A DNA stretch of 64,000 bases from Nannochloris sp. 'desiccata' (lineage: Eukaryota > Chlorophyta > Trebouxiophyceae > Chlorellales > Chlorellaceae): positions 62,001 to 126,000 of the forward strand of contig JAGTXX020000008.1 in the NCBI GenBank assembly GCA_019044685.2, written 5' to 3'. The position numbers and the translations under genes were made by a program. Position 1 is the first letter of the stretch; each line of letters opens with the position of its first letter. The notes under the pieces are model-generated. The model was not told the DNA's origin and did no database searches. It was given only the letters and a program-made list of their open reading frames with translations. Of the stretch, positions 31,441 through 41,375 are shown piece after piece.

Positions 31441-34400
31441 TCAACGTCGTCCTCGACGTTGGGGCAGCTTCTCTAAGTATTCGAGATAAAATTTATTATT
31501 CAGCAAGTTTTCCTCAGGTTCCCAGGTACGTGTTTGATAACCTTTCCATTTAATGCGAAACTCACGAGCATCTTTAGGACCTCTATGAGCAACAATTTGC
31601 TCAACTTCATAAAAAGCATCGCCTCGTTGGTAGTACAGCGGTGGAGGCTCAGAAAAAGCAGCACGCAAAGGGAACTTAGAAGAAGTATTAGGACAGCGTT
31701 TTAAAACAGACACATGAAAAGTAGTATGCCCTTTAAAAGTAGAAGGCATATCCAAAGTATAAGCAACAGGACCAATTTTCTTTAATATTTTAAAAGGGCC
31801 AACAAACAACGGCTTCAGCTTAGGTGGATTCGAACCATCCAAAGAAAGATTTCTAGAATTCAATAAAACTTCATCACCAACATCAAAAGAAACATCAACT
31901 CGTTTTTTATTAGAATAGAAGGCTTGCCGAGTTTGTGCAGCGTTTAACAACTCAGAAACTTTAGAAATAATCTGCTCATGACGCTCTCGGAACCGCTCTA
32001 CTGAAACCGGAACAGCACGACTGTCCTCAGCAACATAGGATGCAGGTAATTTAGGAGTGCGACCATAAACAACAGAAAAAGGACGTGATTTCAAAGAAGC
32101 ATTAACAGCAGTATTATAAGCAAAGGCAGCTTGGGGAAGAAAGTTAACCCAACTGGCGGGATCGAGTACACAAAAAGAACGAAGCATCTCCTCTAAAACG
32201 CGATTAATGCGCTCAGTCTGGCCATCAGTTTGAGGGTGATAAGATGTAGAAAGCTTCAAACGAGTACCAACAGAAGACCAGAGTGATTGCCAAAAAGAAG
32301 AAATGAACTTAGAATCTCGATCAGAAACAATAGAAGAAGGACAGCCATGACGACACAAAATATTTTTATAAAATAAAGTGGCAATGTCCTCAGCAGAAGC
32401 AGTAGTAAAAGTAGGAACAAATTCAACATATTTAGAAAATCTATCAACAACAACCATAACAGCATCATAACCTTCCTTAGTTTTTGGCAGCTTCACAATA
32501 AAATCCATAGAAATAGACTCCCAAGGTTCACCAGGACGCTCGAGCGGTTGCAGCAAACCAGCAGGGAAACCCGTGCGAGGCTTGCTTTGCAGGCAGGATT
32601 GACAGCCGCCAACATACTCTTCGACATCTTTAGCAATACCAGGCCAACCAAATTGTTCAATCAAACGGCGTAAAATGCGATTCGTACCTTGGTGTCCAAC
32701 CAAAGGCAAATCATGCATTTCAGAGATCAGCATCTCTCGTAAATTTCCAATTTTAGGCACATACAGCTGCAAGCGACCATTAATAAAACGATATAACAGC
32801 TCATTTTCCCAGAAATAATCAGAAGTACCAGCTTTAATCTTCTCAGCTTCTTGTAGAGCAAATTCATCAAGCTTTAACCCGTCTCTGATCTGTTGAATTA
32901 AATCATCGGCCGGTACAACCAGCGACAAAGCACAGATGCAGTGATCAGGGCGACGGCTCAGGGCATCTGCTACCACATTCTGCTTTCCAGGCTTGTAACG
33001 AATATCAGGAGGACCACCTAACCAACCAGTAATACTACCGAACCAGCGCATAAATTTAGGACTTAGCTCAGTTTGACTGTTCAAATATTGGAGACTCTGG
33101 TGGTCGGTATAAAACAGCGGCGTCGTTCCATTATTCAGGTAGTGCTTCCATTTATAAGCAGTGAGCTTAATGGCCAAAAATTCTTTAGTACGAGCATCGT
33201 AATTCGACTCAGCATCACGTAACTTCCTAGAAAAGAAAGCAACAGGTCTCAAAGCTTCAGTAGATTCACCAACTTGCAGCAGCACAGCACCAACAGCGAC
33301 GTTAGAAGCATCAGTGCACACAACACATTGCTTGCTAGCATCATAGACTTGCAGTACAGGGGAACTAGTAACGGACTTCTTCAACTCTTCAAAAGCATGG
33401 GTATGTAGCGGAGTCCAAAGAAAACGTAGACTTTTCTTTGTCAACTCATTCAGCGGGGCAGCAATATGGGCGTAGTGTTTAATAAAATGCCTATAAAAAC
33501 CAGTTAAACCAAGGAAACCACGTACCTCAGTGGCATTACTAGGCGTAGGCCACTCCAACACAGCTCTGATTTTATCTTCAGCCATCTTCACACCATTACC
33601 AGAGACAACAAAACCCAAATACTCAACCTCAGCTTGGAAGAAAGAACACTTGGACAGCTTGGCAATTAAATTATGTTCTTTCAACCTATCCAGCACCAGC
33701 CTAACATGTTTTTCATGTTCTTCTTCATCTTTAGAAAAGATTAGGATATCATCCAAGTAAACCAGCACGAAATCGTAAAGGTAGTCTTTAAAAATCTCCA
33801 TCATCAGCCTACTAAAAGTAGCGGGGGCGTTACTCAGACCGAACGGCATCGCCAGAAATTCATACAGCCCAAAGGTAGTAGTAAAAGCAGTTTTGGTAAC
33901 ATCTTCTCCAGCAACAGCAATTTGGTAGTAACCAGAATGTAAATCAATCTTGGAAAATACTTTAGCTCCATGTAATCTTCGAATTTGGTCTTCAGGGATC
34001 GGCAGCGCATGCTCGTCTCGGATAGTAACTTTATTCAGCCCTCGATAATCAACACAGAAACGTAGAGTGCCATCCTTCTTAGGTACAAACAGCACAGGTG
34101 CAGCCCAAGGTGATTTGGAAGGACGAATCAACCCTAAATCTGACAGCTCTTTTAATCTCTTCTTCAGCTCATCTTCTTCAGCCACCGACAACCTGTATGG
34201 GGCCCGGTGTACAGGCGTAGCGCCCTTCTGCAGTTTAATTTCGTGAACAATAGCTCGATCAGGTGGCAATCCAGGAGGATTAGGGGGAAATACAGTATCA
34301 TAGTCTTTAAGGAGTTGAGGTACCCTCTCTGATGAAGTACCAGCTCCTAAGACAGCAGCAGAGACAGCAGCAGCAATAGAAGCACCAGCAGGCGCACTTT

Positions 34401-35142
34401 TCTCACTTTCCAGCTCCACCATGAACAGCTCTTCTACATGCTCACCAGCAACCATATAACATGTATCCCACACAGAATCATCTTGTCGTAACAGCTTTTT
34501 GAAACTCTTCTTACTCAGCAACCAATCAGGGCGTCGTACAGCTCTTCTTTCTTTAGCAGCGCTGCTGACAGATTTGACCTTTTTGACTCGGCCATTTTGC
34601 AGCACAGTAAGGTCACCAGTATTCCAATCAGGTATAACAGCATTTCGTTGCAGCCAAGGTAATCCAAGGATAACATCATACTGCGGCATAGGTATGACAC
34701 GCAGGTTCAGCACTTCAGTAACACAGCCCAGCTTCAGCTTCGCATTTTTCAGCACTCGCTCGCAAGCGACACGTCGACCATCAACCACTTTGACATTGAG
34801 GGACGCAGCAGCAACAGTTTTCAGCTTATTTTTCGTCACAAACGACTCAGAGGCAGCATCTAGACTTGATCCACAGTCTACCAGCACTCGAACTTTCTTG
34901 TTTACGAGCTCAGCATCATAAATAGTAGTCAGCGGTGAGGCATCTTTGACCTCGTTTTCAGCAAAGTATAGCTCAGGTGTCCAGCCAACTCCAGTCTCGG
35001 TTGGAAGACTAAAACTAGAGAGAGTATTCATTTCCAGCATATTTATTTCCAGCCCAGCATTTTTGTCGGCTTGTAAAGGCCAACTAAAGGAAACGGGACA
35101 GCACCTACTGGGAGTGCGGCCCAGCTTCTCGGCAGCTCTCAG
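31441..35142 (-). CDS. A2 Pol polyprotein
   Basis: Uninterrupted from the gag overlap (CTGA, 35142-35139) to 31441. The first ATG, at 35040, gives 1199 residues. Domains match A1 Pol: protease VRVLVDCGSSLDAASESF, RT with YLDDILIF, RNase H with CTDASNVAVG, integrase HHCC and DDE, chromodomain FRIKWKGYQTRTWEP. The codon that is TAG in A1 is TGG here (34983-34981). How pol is translated is open: no slippery heptamer is seen, and the overlap offers CTG rather than ATG. Confidence 0.95.
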   Translation of the reverse strand: MRAAEKLGRTPSRCCPVSFSWPLQADKNAGLEINMLEMNTLSSFSLPTETGVGWTPELYFAENEVKDASPLTTIYDAELVNKKVRVLVDCGSSLDAASESFVTKNKLKTVAAASLNVKVVDGRRVACERVLKNAKLKLGCVTEVLNLRVIPMPQYDVILGLPWLQRNAVIPDWNTGDLTVLQNGRVKKVKSVSSAAKERRAVRRPDWLLSKKSFKKLLRQDDSVWDTCYMVAGEHVEELFMVELESEKSAPAGASIAAAVSAAVLGAGTSSERVPQLLKDYDTVFPPNPPGLPPDRAIVHEIKLQKGATPVHRAPYRLSVAEEDELKKRLKELSDLGLIRPSKSPWAAPVLFVPKKDGTLRFCVDYRGLNKVTIRDEHALPIPEDQIRRLHGAKVFSKIDLHSGYYQIAVAGEDVTKTAFTTTFGLYEFLAMPFGLSNAPATFSRLMMEIFKDYLYDFVLVYLDDILIFSKDEEEHEKHVRLVLDRLKEHNLIAKLSKCSFFQAEVEYLGFVVSGNGVKMAEDKIRAVLEWPTPSNATEVRGFLGLTGFYRHFIKHYAHIAAPLNELTKKSLRFLWTPLHTHAFEELKKSVTSSPVLQVYDASKQCVVCTDASNVAVGAVLLQVGESTEALRPVAFFSRKLRDAESNYDARTKEFLAIKLTAYKWKHYLNNGTTPLFYTDHQSLQYLNSQTELSPKFMRWFGSITGWLGGPPDIRYKPGKQNVVADALSRRPDHCICALSLVVPADDLIQQIRDGLKLDEFALQEAEKIKAGTSDYFWENELLYRFINGRLQLYVPKIGNLREMLISEMHDLPLVGHQGTNRILRRLIEQFGWPGIAKDVEEYVGGCQSCLQSKPRTGFPAGLLQPLERPGEPWESISMDFIVKLPKTKEGYDAVMVVVDRFSKYVEFVPTFTTASAEDIATLFYKNILCRHGCPSSIVSDRDSKFISSFWQSLWSSVGTRLKLSTSYHPQTDGQTERINRVLEEMLRSFCVLDPASWVNFLPQAAFAYNTAVNASLKSRPFSVVYGRTPKLPASYVAEDSRAVPVSVERFRERHEQIISKVSELLNAAQTRQAFYSNKKRVDVSFDVGDEVLLNSRNLSLDGSNPPKLKPLFVGPFKILKKIGPVAYTLDMPSTFKGHTTFHVSVLKRCPNTSSKFPLRAAFSEPPPLYYQRGDAFYEVEQIVAHRGPKDAREFRIKWKGYQTRTWEPEENLLNNKFYLEYLEKLPQRRGRR

Positions 35143-36119
35143 TTGCCGCCTGCCCCGTCCTTACTCTTAGAGGGGCAGTTGCTCGACATATGGCCAGGAC
35201 CACGGCAGACAAAGCATAATTTTTGATGTAACAGGAACTCCTTCAACTTCTCATGCAAAGGAGCTTTGAGAGCGGCGACGCTCTCCGGCTTGTAAGGACC
35301 ATCCTTCAGATTGACAGGCTCCAGCTTCCTCAGCATACTTTCAAAGTGAACATCTCTATGACCTTTATTACCACCACGTGAGCCATTAGAAGCATCTTCT
35401 TTACCAGCAGGGCGTCCATTAGCAGGCTTACGTTGCTGCTTTTGCTGACGGGAATTTCCATCCAGCGGCATCACATGCTTCACCAGCTTAGGCAGCTCCA
35501 TAGACTCAAATTCCTGAGCATACATTGACTGGAACAATGAAGATACGTCGTAATCCAATGCAGCTACAAAGAAAAGGTTGCGCAGGCTCTTGTCCAGGGG
35601 TGTAGGTAAATCAGCGAGAATCTTCTCAAATTCAGCGACTCCATTAGCAAGACAATCCTTGTGTAAACGTAGTTTCTTCAGCTTAATCACAGCAGCCAAG
35701 CGCGGATTCTCTGGATCTCGGAATTGGTCAAACCAAGGCTTCATACTAGCCCAAGAAACCTTCAACTCAGGGTTTTGTTTCACAGAAACATTCCATCGCT
35801 TGGTGATGGTACTGCCCAGCGCCATTTGAACACAACGGCTTTGCAAGCGTGCAGGGGTGTCAGGGACAATATCGTTGAAAACAGCATCAACATGATCGAT
35901 AAACGCATCAGTCTTATCAACCTCGCCATCGAATTGTCCATCCTTAGCGATCAGCTTCGTCACAGCTTTCACCAACTGCAGGTCCTTCAGAGACTTCGAA
36001 GCTTCTGGAGCTCCCTGGCTTCCAAGCTCCAAATCTTCTTCTTCATCGCTCATAAAGTGTTGCTCTTCGTTTTCTTGGCTCATGATTGATGTTTCAGCAC
36101 CACTACGGGTTGTTACCAT
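35139..36119 (-). CDS. A2 Gag
   Basis: 326 residues, same layout as A1 Gag with a few substitutions (for example GAETS for GPETS), ending in the CCHC knuckle CFVCRGPGHMSSNC and a short K/D/G tail. The start ATG lies about 95 nt inside the 5' LTR. Confidence 0.94.
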   Translation of the reverse strand: MVTTRSGAETSIMSQENEEQHFMSDEEEDLELGSQGAPEASKSLKDLQLVKAVTKLIAKDGQFDGEVDKTDAFIDHVDAVFNDIVPDTPARLQSRCVQMALGSTITKRWNVSVKQNPELKVSWASMKPWFDQFRDPENPRLAAVIKLKKLRLHKDCLANGVAEFEKILADLPTPLDKSLRNLFFVAALDYDVSSLFQSMYAQEFESMELPKLVKHVMPLDGNSRQQKQQRKPANGRPAGKEDASNGSRGGNKGHRDVHFESMLRKLEPVNLKDGPYKPESVAALKAPLHEKLKEFLLHQKLCFVCRGPGHMSSNCPSKSKDGAGGN

Positions 36120-36212
36120 GCAAAGATAGGGGCTACTAGGTCAGTTCAGAATTTGAGGATGTCTCGATTATAATGAGGTAATCTTTTCCCAAACTTCCTA
36201 AGCTGAGACCAG

Positions 36213-36380
36213 TGTAAGATAGTGACCTCTGTCGGTGGCTATAATCAGCAGTTCAGCTTACAGCAGTTACAGCAAACAATAAAAGACCTTCATTAAGATC
36301 CCCAATCAGCATTCTAGAAGCATCAGATAAAAATAATAAGATCAGCTTAAAGAAAGTAGGAAAGGAGGCGCTATGTTACA
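36213..36380 (-). repeat. A2 LTR (5' LTR)
   Basis: 168 bp with GATCCCCAATC where the partner LTR has GATAACAATC; otherwise near-identical. Confidence 0.93.
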
Positions 36381-36622
36381 CTACGAAAACTATTACAAGA
36401 TTAACGCCTATCAACGATGGCGGAGCAAGCACCCTTCCACCCAGATATCGCTGCACGCAACTACAAAGCAGACGTTTTTAAGCAAAAAATTAATACTACG
36501 GTCTTTCTGACGTCTTTATCCTTCCTCTACAAATAATTCGTGGTTCTTACGCTAGAAGAAATACTCGTGGTACAGGCCTCCCCTATTTTCATAACGTAGC
36601 ATCACCTATCGAGCAAAAATGG

Positions 36623-37378
36623 ATGGATATCTTTGCTGCTCACCCTAAATTTACCTTATATAATTCCAGCAGCGCTACCCGCAATTACATTCCAGCTGCC
36701 GCAGCAGCTACTGCTGGTACTGCAGCAGCGACTGCGTCCTCACCTTCTAGTCTTCTTTCTTCACAGGAAACACCCTTTTCCTCTCAAGTATCGGATAATC
36801 CAACACCTCTACCTCCTACCCATCTACTAAACACCACCACCTCACCAACTCGAGGCGGTCGTGGCGGTCGAGGCAGTCGAGGTGGTAGAAGGCGACGCTT
36901 TATCTCACACCATAATGTCGCTAAAGTCCAGGATCTTACCAGCAAATTCAACGATGGCAGAATCTCTTTAGAAAATTTGAATCACTTTACGGAGTACAGC
37001 ACTAAAACTCTACAGAAAATTCTCTCCTTCCTACAAGATACCACAGCAACAGAACTACAAATCCCCGTTGCTACACATAGCCAACTACGAGACATTTTGG
37101 CAGCAGCCGTTGCAACGCGTTTCCCCCCAAGAAATGATGTGTTTACAACCTACAAACTCATCAAGATTCCCGGTGATTTCAAGCCATATTTTGATTGTTT
37201 AAACCTAGCAGCAGTTTTCAATCGCTCGAAAACTTTTCTGCCAGCCGGGGTGACATTAAAACCTATTATCACTTCTAGTTTTTCTAACCCTATTTCTTCA
37301 ACTTTCAATAATACGCATAATATAGCCCGCTACTCACCTGCTACTATTAGCAGTATTAAAACCTATTATCACTTCTAG
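36623..37378 (+). pseudogene. Penelope-like ORF, N-terminal part
   Basis: 251 codons, frame open from about 36492. A Ser/Thr/Ala-rich stretch is followed by an RGG-type basic box (RGGRGGRGSRGGRRRRF, residues about 76-92), likely RNA-binding, then the pre-RT region. An earlier ATG at 36417 opens about 39 codons in another frame, so the true start may be upstream behind a small indel. It ends artificially at TAG 37376-37378, inside the second copy of a 100-bp tandem duplication. Confidence 0.75.
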
Positions 37379-37457
37379 TTTTTCTAACCCTATTTCTTCA
37401 ACTTTCAATAATACGCATAATATAGCCCGCTACTCACCTGCTACTATTAGCAGTATT
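37258..37457 (+). repeat. 100-bp exact tandem duplication inside the Penelope-like ORF
   Basis: The segment starting AAAACCTATTATCACTTC and ending TTAGCAGTATT occurs twice back to back (37258-37357, 37358-37457). 100 is not a multiple of three, so the second copy shifts the frame and introduces a stop. Removing one copy puts the upstream and downstream ORFs in the same frame without a stop. Confidence 0.93.
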
Positions 37458-39446
37458 CTTTCTTCCCCCTGTTCTTGCAGCTCCCCTCTTTTCCAACCAT
37501 TTGTTCACACAGCGCTGGGCCACGTCTGTACTAGCGATGTCAATATTCTACCTACTAGCTCCTTACGCTCCCTGGCAAAAATGGGCACAAAATACCGTAT
37601 TGGACTTGGTGGATTTACGGTCGATGAAGCAATGCGTGCAGAAGCTCTCCAGCTCGCACTCCTAGCCTTCAATAAATTCTCAAACCGCTACGAGAACGGT
37701 CTCCGTATTACTGGGTGGGAAGCTTGGCGAAATAGTCTTCAACCACTAATCCAGGAGCAAATTGATGCTGACCTACCCTTAGGAAAACCCGTTACTATCC
37801 CTAGTAACGCTTCTGGACTCCCTTTCTCCACAGCTGATTTCCATGCTCTGCGCCATTTCCAGCGCCATTTTGCAATTACCAGCGTCGACAAAGCAGACAC
37901 ATCTTTCGCCTTTGTATGCAAAAAGCAATACACTATTTGGATAAACGACGATCTTACTAACAGCACTGTCTTTCAACCATTAAATACTACAGCTGCTCTT
38001 CTTATACCTTCTCTGGATGCTGGTATATCTGACCAAGCCAGACGCGTCTTGACGCTCGGAGATGGATCTGTCCCTAATTATGTTTGCACAGTCAAGCTGC
38101 ATAAACCAATTCCACAACCTAGATTTATAGTCAGTGCAGGCTTCTGTTATAGCACCCCACCAGCCAAAACTCTCTGCACGCTCCTGAGTGCACTGGATCC
38201 ATTTACAAAACACCTGCTAGACGACGTCTTCACTGCGCTGAACAACCACCTCTCTTCTCTTCCTTCTACCTCCAGCACCCCTCCACCTTCGTTCAATTGG
38301 CACGGTCACCATACTATACTACGCAATGCTATCGATATGGTTACCAGACTACGTAGTTTCAACGCTATGCCTACCGACCCAGAAGTACAATTTCAAACTG
38401 GAGACGTCAGCCGATTATATACCAACCTCCAACTTATAGCTCTACTCCAGCGACTCGTCGATTTATATACAAAGCTATTTGATAAGTTTGGCGTAGCTAT
38501 CAAAATATTTGACTCTCCAACGAAGAAACCCCAGTGGCTGTCCACCTACATACCAGGCCAACCTCGCCACGGCGGTACTGGCTACGACCGCTATACAATT
38601 TTCACCTTGGATGATCTTAAAGTACTTCTCACGTTCATTATTAGCCACAACTACGTTCATTTCGCACAACGTATTCTCAAGCAAACCCAAGGCATAGCTA
38701 TGGGCGGTAATGCTTCTGTCTACGTAGCAAACCACTTCTTATTTACCTATGAATTAGCTTTTTATTCACAACTGCAGCAGCTGGTGGCGACCAGCACTAA
38801 TCTTCAAATTCTGACTTCTCTTCCAGCCACAGAGCCACCAAATTGGCAGGAAACCTACGACTCTGGCTCTGTAGCTCTATATCTGCTAGTCTTCTTCCAA
38901 TGGCTCTTCAGATATATAGATGATATCATTACTATTACTAATATTTTCCTTCAGCAGCTACTCTACAACAACAATACTTTCTACGGCATCAGCGGCATCT
39001 ACCCATCAGAGCTGCAGATTACTTTATCTACCCTAGGACCTACTACCGATTTCCTAGATATAACACTCAGCTCTAAGAATGGGAATGGCAGTCCACCACT
39101 ACGAACTACTTTCTACAACAAGTTCTCCAAACCCGAGTTTGCAGCGTTATCAAAAACTCGCTACGTACATAATAGCTCCAACCTGGCAAGAAGAATTAAA
39201 GACAACATATTAACTGGAAGATTTCACGCTCTACGAAGAAACATTACAGATCGAAACAGCTTCTGCCAAGCTACAGCACTCGTCATAGCTCAACTTATTA
39301 GAAGAGGATACAACGAAAGACGCCTTTTCCGCAGATTATTTAAACTACTTCAGACTTACCCCTACCTTTATACCCATGCATCCCGATCCACCCAACAACG
39401 AATAATGCATCAAGTTACGGCTTTCTTGACGGAGAACTCCTCGTGA
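37458..39446 (+). pseudogene. Penelope-like reverse transcriptase, main part
   Basis: From ATG 37581 the frame runs 621 codons. RT landmarks in order: VCTVKLHKPIPQPRFIVSAG (residues about 163-183), STPPAKTLCTLL, FQTGDVSRLYTNL, QTQGIAMGGNASVYVANHF, FRYIDDIITI (catalytic YxDD), FLDITLSS and the thumb region NILTGRFHALRR ... RRGYNERRLFRRL. KLHK, the QG-AMG block and the RxxDD box are Penelope-type, not gypsy or LINE. It ends at 39446 without a GIY-YIG endonuclease. The protein would prime on chromosomal DNA ends and copy element RNA. Alternatives such as other telomerase-related RTs are less likely. Confidence 0.82.
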
Positions 39447-39466
39447 GTCCGTCAATTGGATTCTAC

Positions 39467-40170
39467 ACAGCAAGCTTTTCAAAACAAACCGACAGCGGCG
39501 GCAGAATTTTCCTTCCACTAACACCACAATATTTCCACTAAACGCCAATTTCCGGCGATACTAACTTTTCTCCACTTCATTCTACAACATCGTCTCTCCA
39601 TTTCTCAAGCTATCAATCCCATTCACTTAATCTCTCTTCTTTCTGCTAATTTTTCAAACACATCTTTGATCGAAACTACTTTTTTCTTATTTTGATCCCT
39701 TCCCCACACTTCACCCCTTTTCCTAACAATAAAAAGTTTGTTCTTAGATTTCTTACATTTTTATCTATATCTTTTTCGCATTTTGCGTTTATTTTTGCTC
39801 TGACAACCTTAGCACCCTGAAAAGTGTGCTGTGCTGCTGACTGGGAGCACCCAATAGCACCTTCGACGACAACCCTGCAGCACCTATACACAGCCGAGTT
39901 CCTCCTACGATGGTCTACTAATCAAAACTCGTGCTAACTAACCTGGAATCAGTCCTCACCTCTTCCCAAGCCCCTCTGTAGGTACGTAAAACACTATACC
40001 TGCTGTCTGCATCCCATTTTTCTATTTTGCCCACTATCTCCTCTATGCTAGCGCGAGTTTTGGATTAGAGATTCAGTCGAATAAAGAATATATTACAAAC
40101 CCACGCAGCTTGCTGCGTCAATCTTCAGTAAGTGTTTTCTCCTAGAGAAGCTCATTCTGTATGATAAGCG
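39467..40170 (+). repeat. Penelope-like 3' pseudo-LTR
   Basis: 704 bp, uninterrupted copy of the 5' pseudo-LTR; starts 21 bp after the RT stop and ends at the A-rich target duplication. Confidence 0.9.
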
Positions 40171-40184
40171 AAAAAAACAACTTC

Positions 40185-40468
40185 TCTCCAATATGTTTCT
40201 ATTTAATACGGCATAGTATGAGGTCTACATAGTATCACCTGAGAAGACGCTTCCACCCCCCACGAAGGGGTCGTAGTAATTGCCTATGGTTTTTGGTAGC
40301 AAGCGGTCTACCACCTCTACTCTTTTTGCCTCTGACGTCCCGAAATTGTGCTAATTAGCTAATTAGCTTGACGTCACTGGTGCTGTCTTCAAAGGCTAGG
40401 TCTGCAGCCGACCAAAGGTGCACTGCGTACTTCTTTTCACATTCCTTCACTCTAGAGGCATGCCCAAA
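40185..40468. promoter_or_regulatory. Intergenic with paired TGACGTC sites
   Basis: No gene. TGACGTC near 40333 and TGACGTCA near 40379 (CRE/bZIP-like) bracket the AT palindrome GCTAATTAGCTAATTAGC, making one large imperfect palindrome at about 40332-40386. A role is inferred only. Confidence 0.35.
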
Positions 40469-40699
40469 TTACTTTCCTTCACATTCATGACCACACCACA
40501 AGGCTCTGTTGTTGCCAAAACGAGCAACTGAGATCACCTCGGCATCGTTGACACCACTCTTATTTGAAATAGGAAAGATGTCACCTTGTTCATCACGAGA
40601 TTGAAGAAGTTGTTTAGCTCTGAAGTAAGCCTTCTTGTGCTCTAGCAATAAGCAGTGTGCACAGTCGTGCTCCAACGTAGGATAGTCAAATCCAGACAT
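40469..40699 (-). CDS. Small Cys/His-containing ORF, unknown
   Basis: 76 codons starting MSGFDYPTLEHDCAHCLLLEH, with a CxxC near residue 13 and WCGHEC near the end, which could bind one metal ion. Its start codon is three bases from a solo LTR, so an upstream exon or promoter may have been displaced. No family recognised. Confidence 0.35.
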   Translation of the reverse strand: MSGFDYPTLEHDCAHCLLLEHKKAYFRAKQLLQSRDEQGDIFPISNKSGVNDAEVISVARFGNNRALWCGHECEGK

Positions 40700-40701
40700 G
40701 G

Positions 40702-40926
40702 TGTGACGATACTGCAGCCAGGGTAGTTAAAAAGAAGCTATCCTTTGCAGCATGCATTTTGTACCGCTTTGAATACTACTTGAACACCCAATGGGTGACT
40801 TGCACAGGGACTTGATTGCTTGATTTTCGCTTGTTACTACTAGAATACGTAAAGAGTTACTAGAACACCTACTTGGAAGTTGACTTGCACTTTGGTGAAG
40901 TTCAGCTCACAAGGCTGCTCTTTACA
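40702..40926 (+). repeat. Family C solo LTR
   Basis: Matches the C LTR (54439-54663) end to end with several substitutions. No target duplication is visible (CATGG versus CAAAT). Confidence 0.88.
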
Positions 40927-41030
40927 CAAATCAGGAGGCGGTCTTGTTTCCATTCTGCCGGGAAATTTAGCACTAGGTTCAAAAAGACGAAGTTTTTGGT
41001 ACCAGAACCAGCCGAACCTGGACCACATAA
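40927..41030 (-). pseudogene. Fragment of a C-like integrase tail
   Basis: The minus strand encodes KLRLFEPSAKFPG ... RPPPDL, aligning with KLKPFVVSTKFPS ... RPPPDL near the C1 integrase C-terminus (about 59045-59120). It stops exactly at the solo LTR. Confidence 0.55.
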
Positions 41031-41375
41031 TTATAATTTAAAATCTAAAATTTCAAGCCAAAATGTGATAATCAACTTGACAGATGAATATCGTGATAGC
41101 TAATAAGAAGTTATTAGCTAGGTTCTAGATAGTTCCGAGTAGTTTCTTGTAATATTAAAGATGTTCTCGTAGTTTCAGATTAATCAAAAGTTGTGTTATG
41201 TCAAGGAATCAAGTATATATGGCACTTCAGGGTGTGACGTGCATGCTATGTGCTGATGACTGTTGGGTACTTTCATAGGCACAATATCGTCACAGGTGAA
41301 GATAATTATAATACGCAAAAGTCAATGTCATCAAATTCGCTCAGCACCTGTGAACCTGTTACATTACTGCTTGTT
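41031..41375. other. Intergenic, no gene seen
   Basis: AT-rich 3' flank of the methyltransferase gene; no supported feature. Confidence 0.45.

Larger units (their letters stand above)
31256..36380 (-). mobile_element. Complete Ty3/gypsy chromovirus A2
   Basis: LTRs 31256-31422 (167 bp) and 36213-36380 (168 bp) with CTACG duplications at 31251-31255 and 36381-36385. The two LTRs differ by a few bases near the ATTAAGAT motif. Gag and the whole pol are open, making A2 the best candidate for an active family A copy here. Confidence 0.95.
23762..40170 (+). mobile_element. Penelope-like element with two nested LTR elements
   Basis: Two 704-bp direct repeats bound the element: 23762-24130 plus 30632-30966, and 39467-40170. 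Flanks carry the same roughly 14 bp, seven A then CAACTTC (23748-23761 and 40171-40184), a target duplication. Removing E (24131-30631 with its duplication) and A2 (31256-36385 with its duplication) leaves about 4.8 kb, holding one long RT-encoding frame. Direct pseudo-LTRs around an RT of this kind are typical of Penelope-like elements. I see no GIY-YIG endonuclease domain after the RT. Confidence 0.82.

Noticed and set aside
36400..40170. DIRS or LINE interpretation of the RT element
   Set aside because: No tyrosine recombinase, split direct repeats or poly-A tail; KLHK, QG-AMG and RYIDD motifs with direct pseudo-LTRs fit Penelope-like better.
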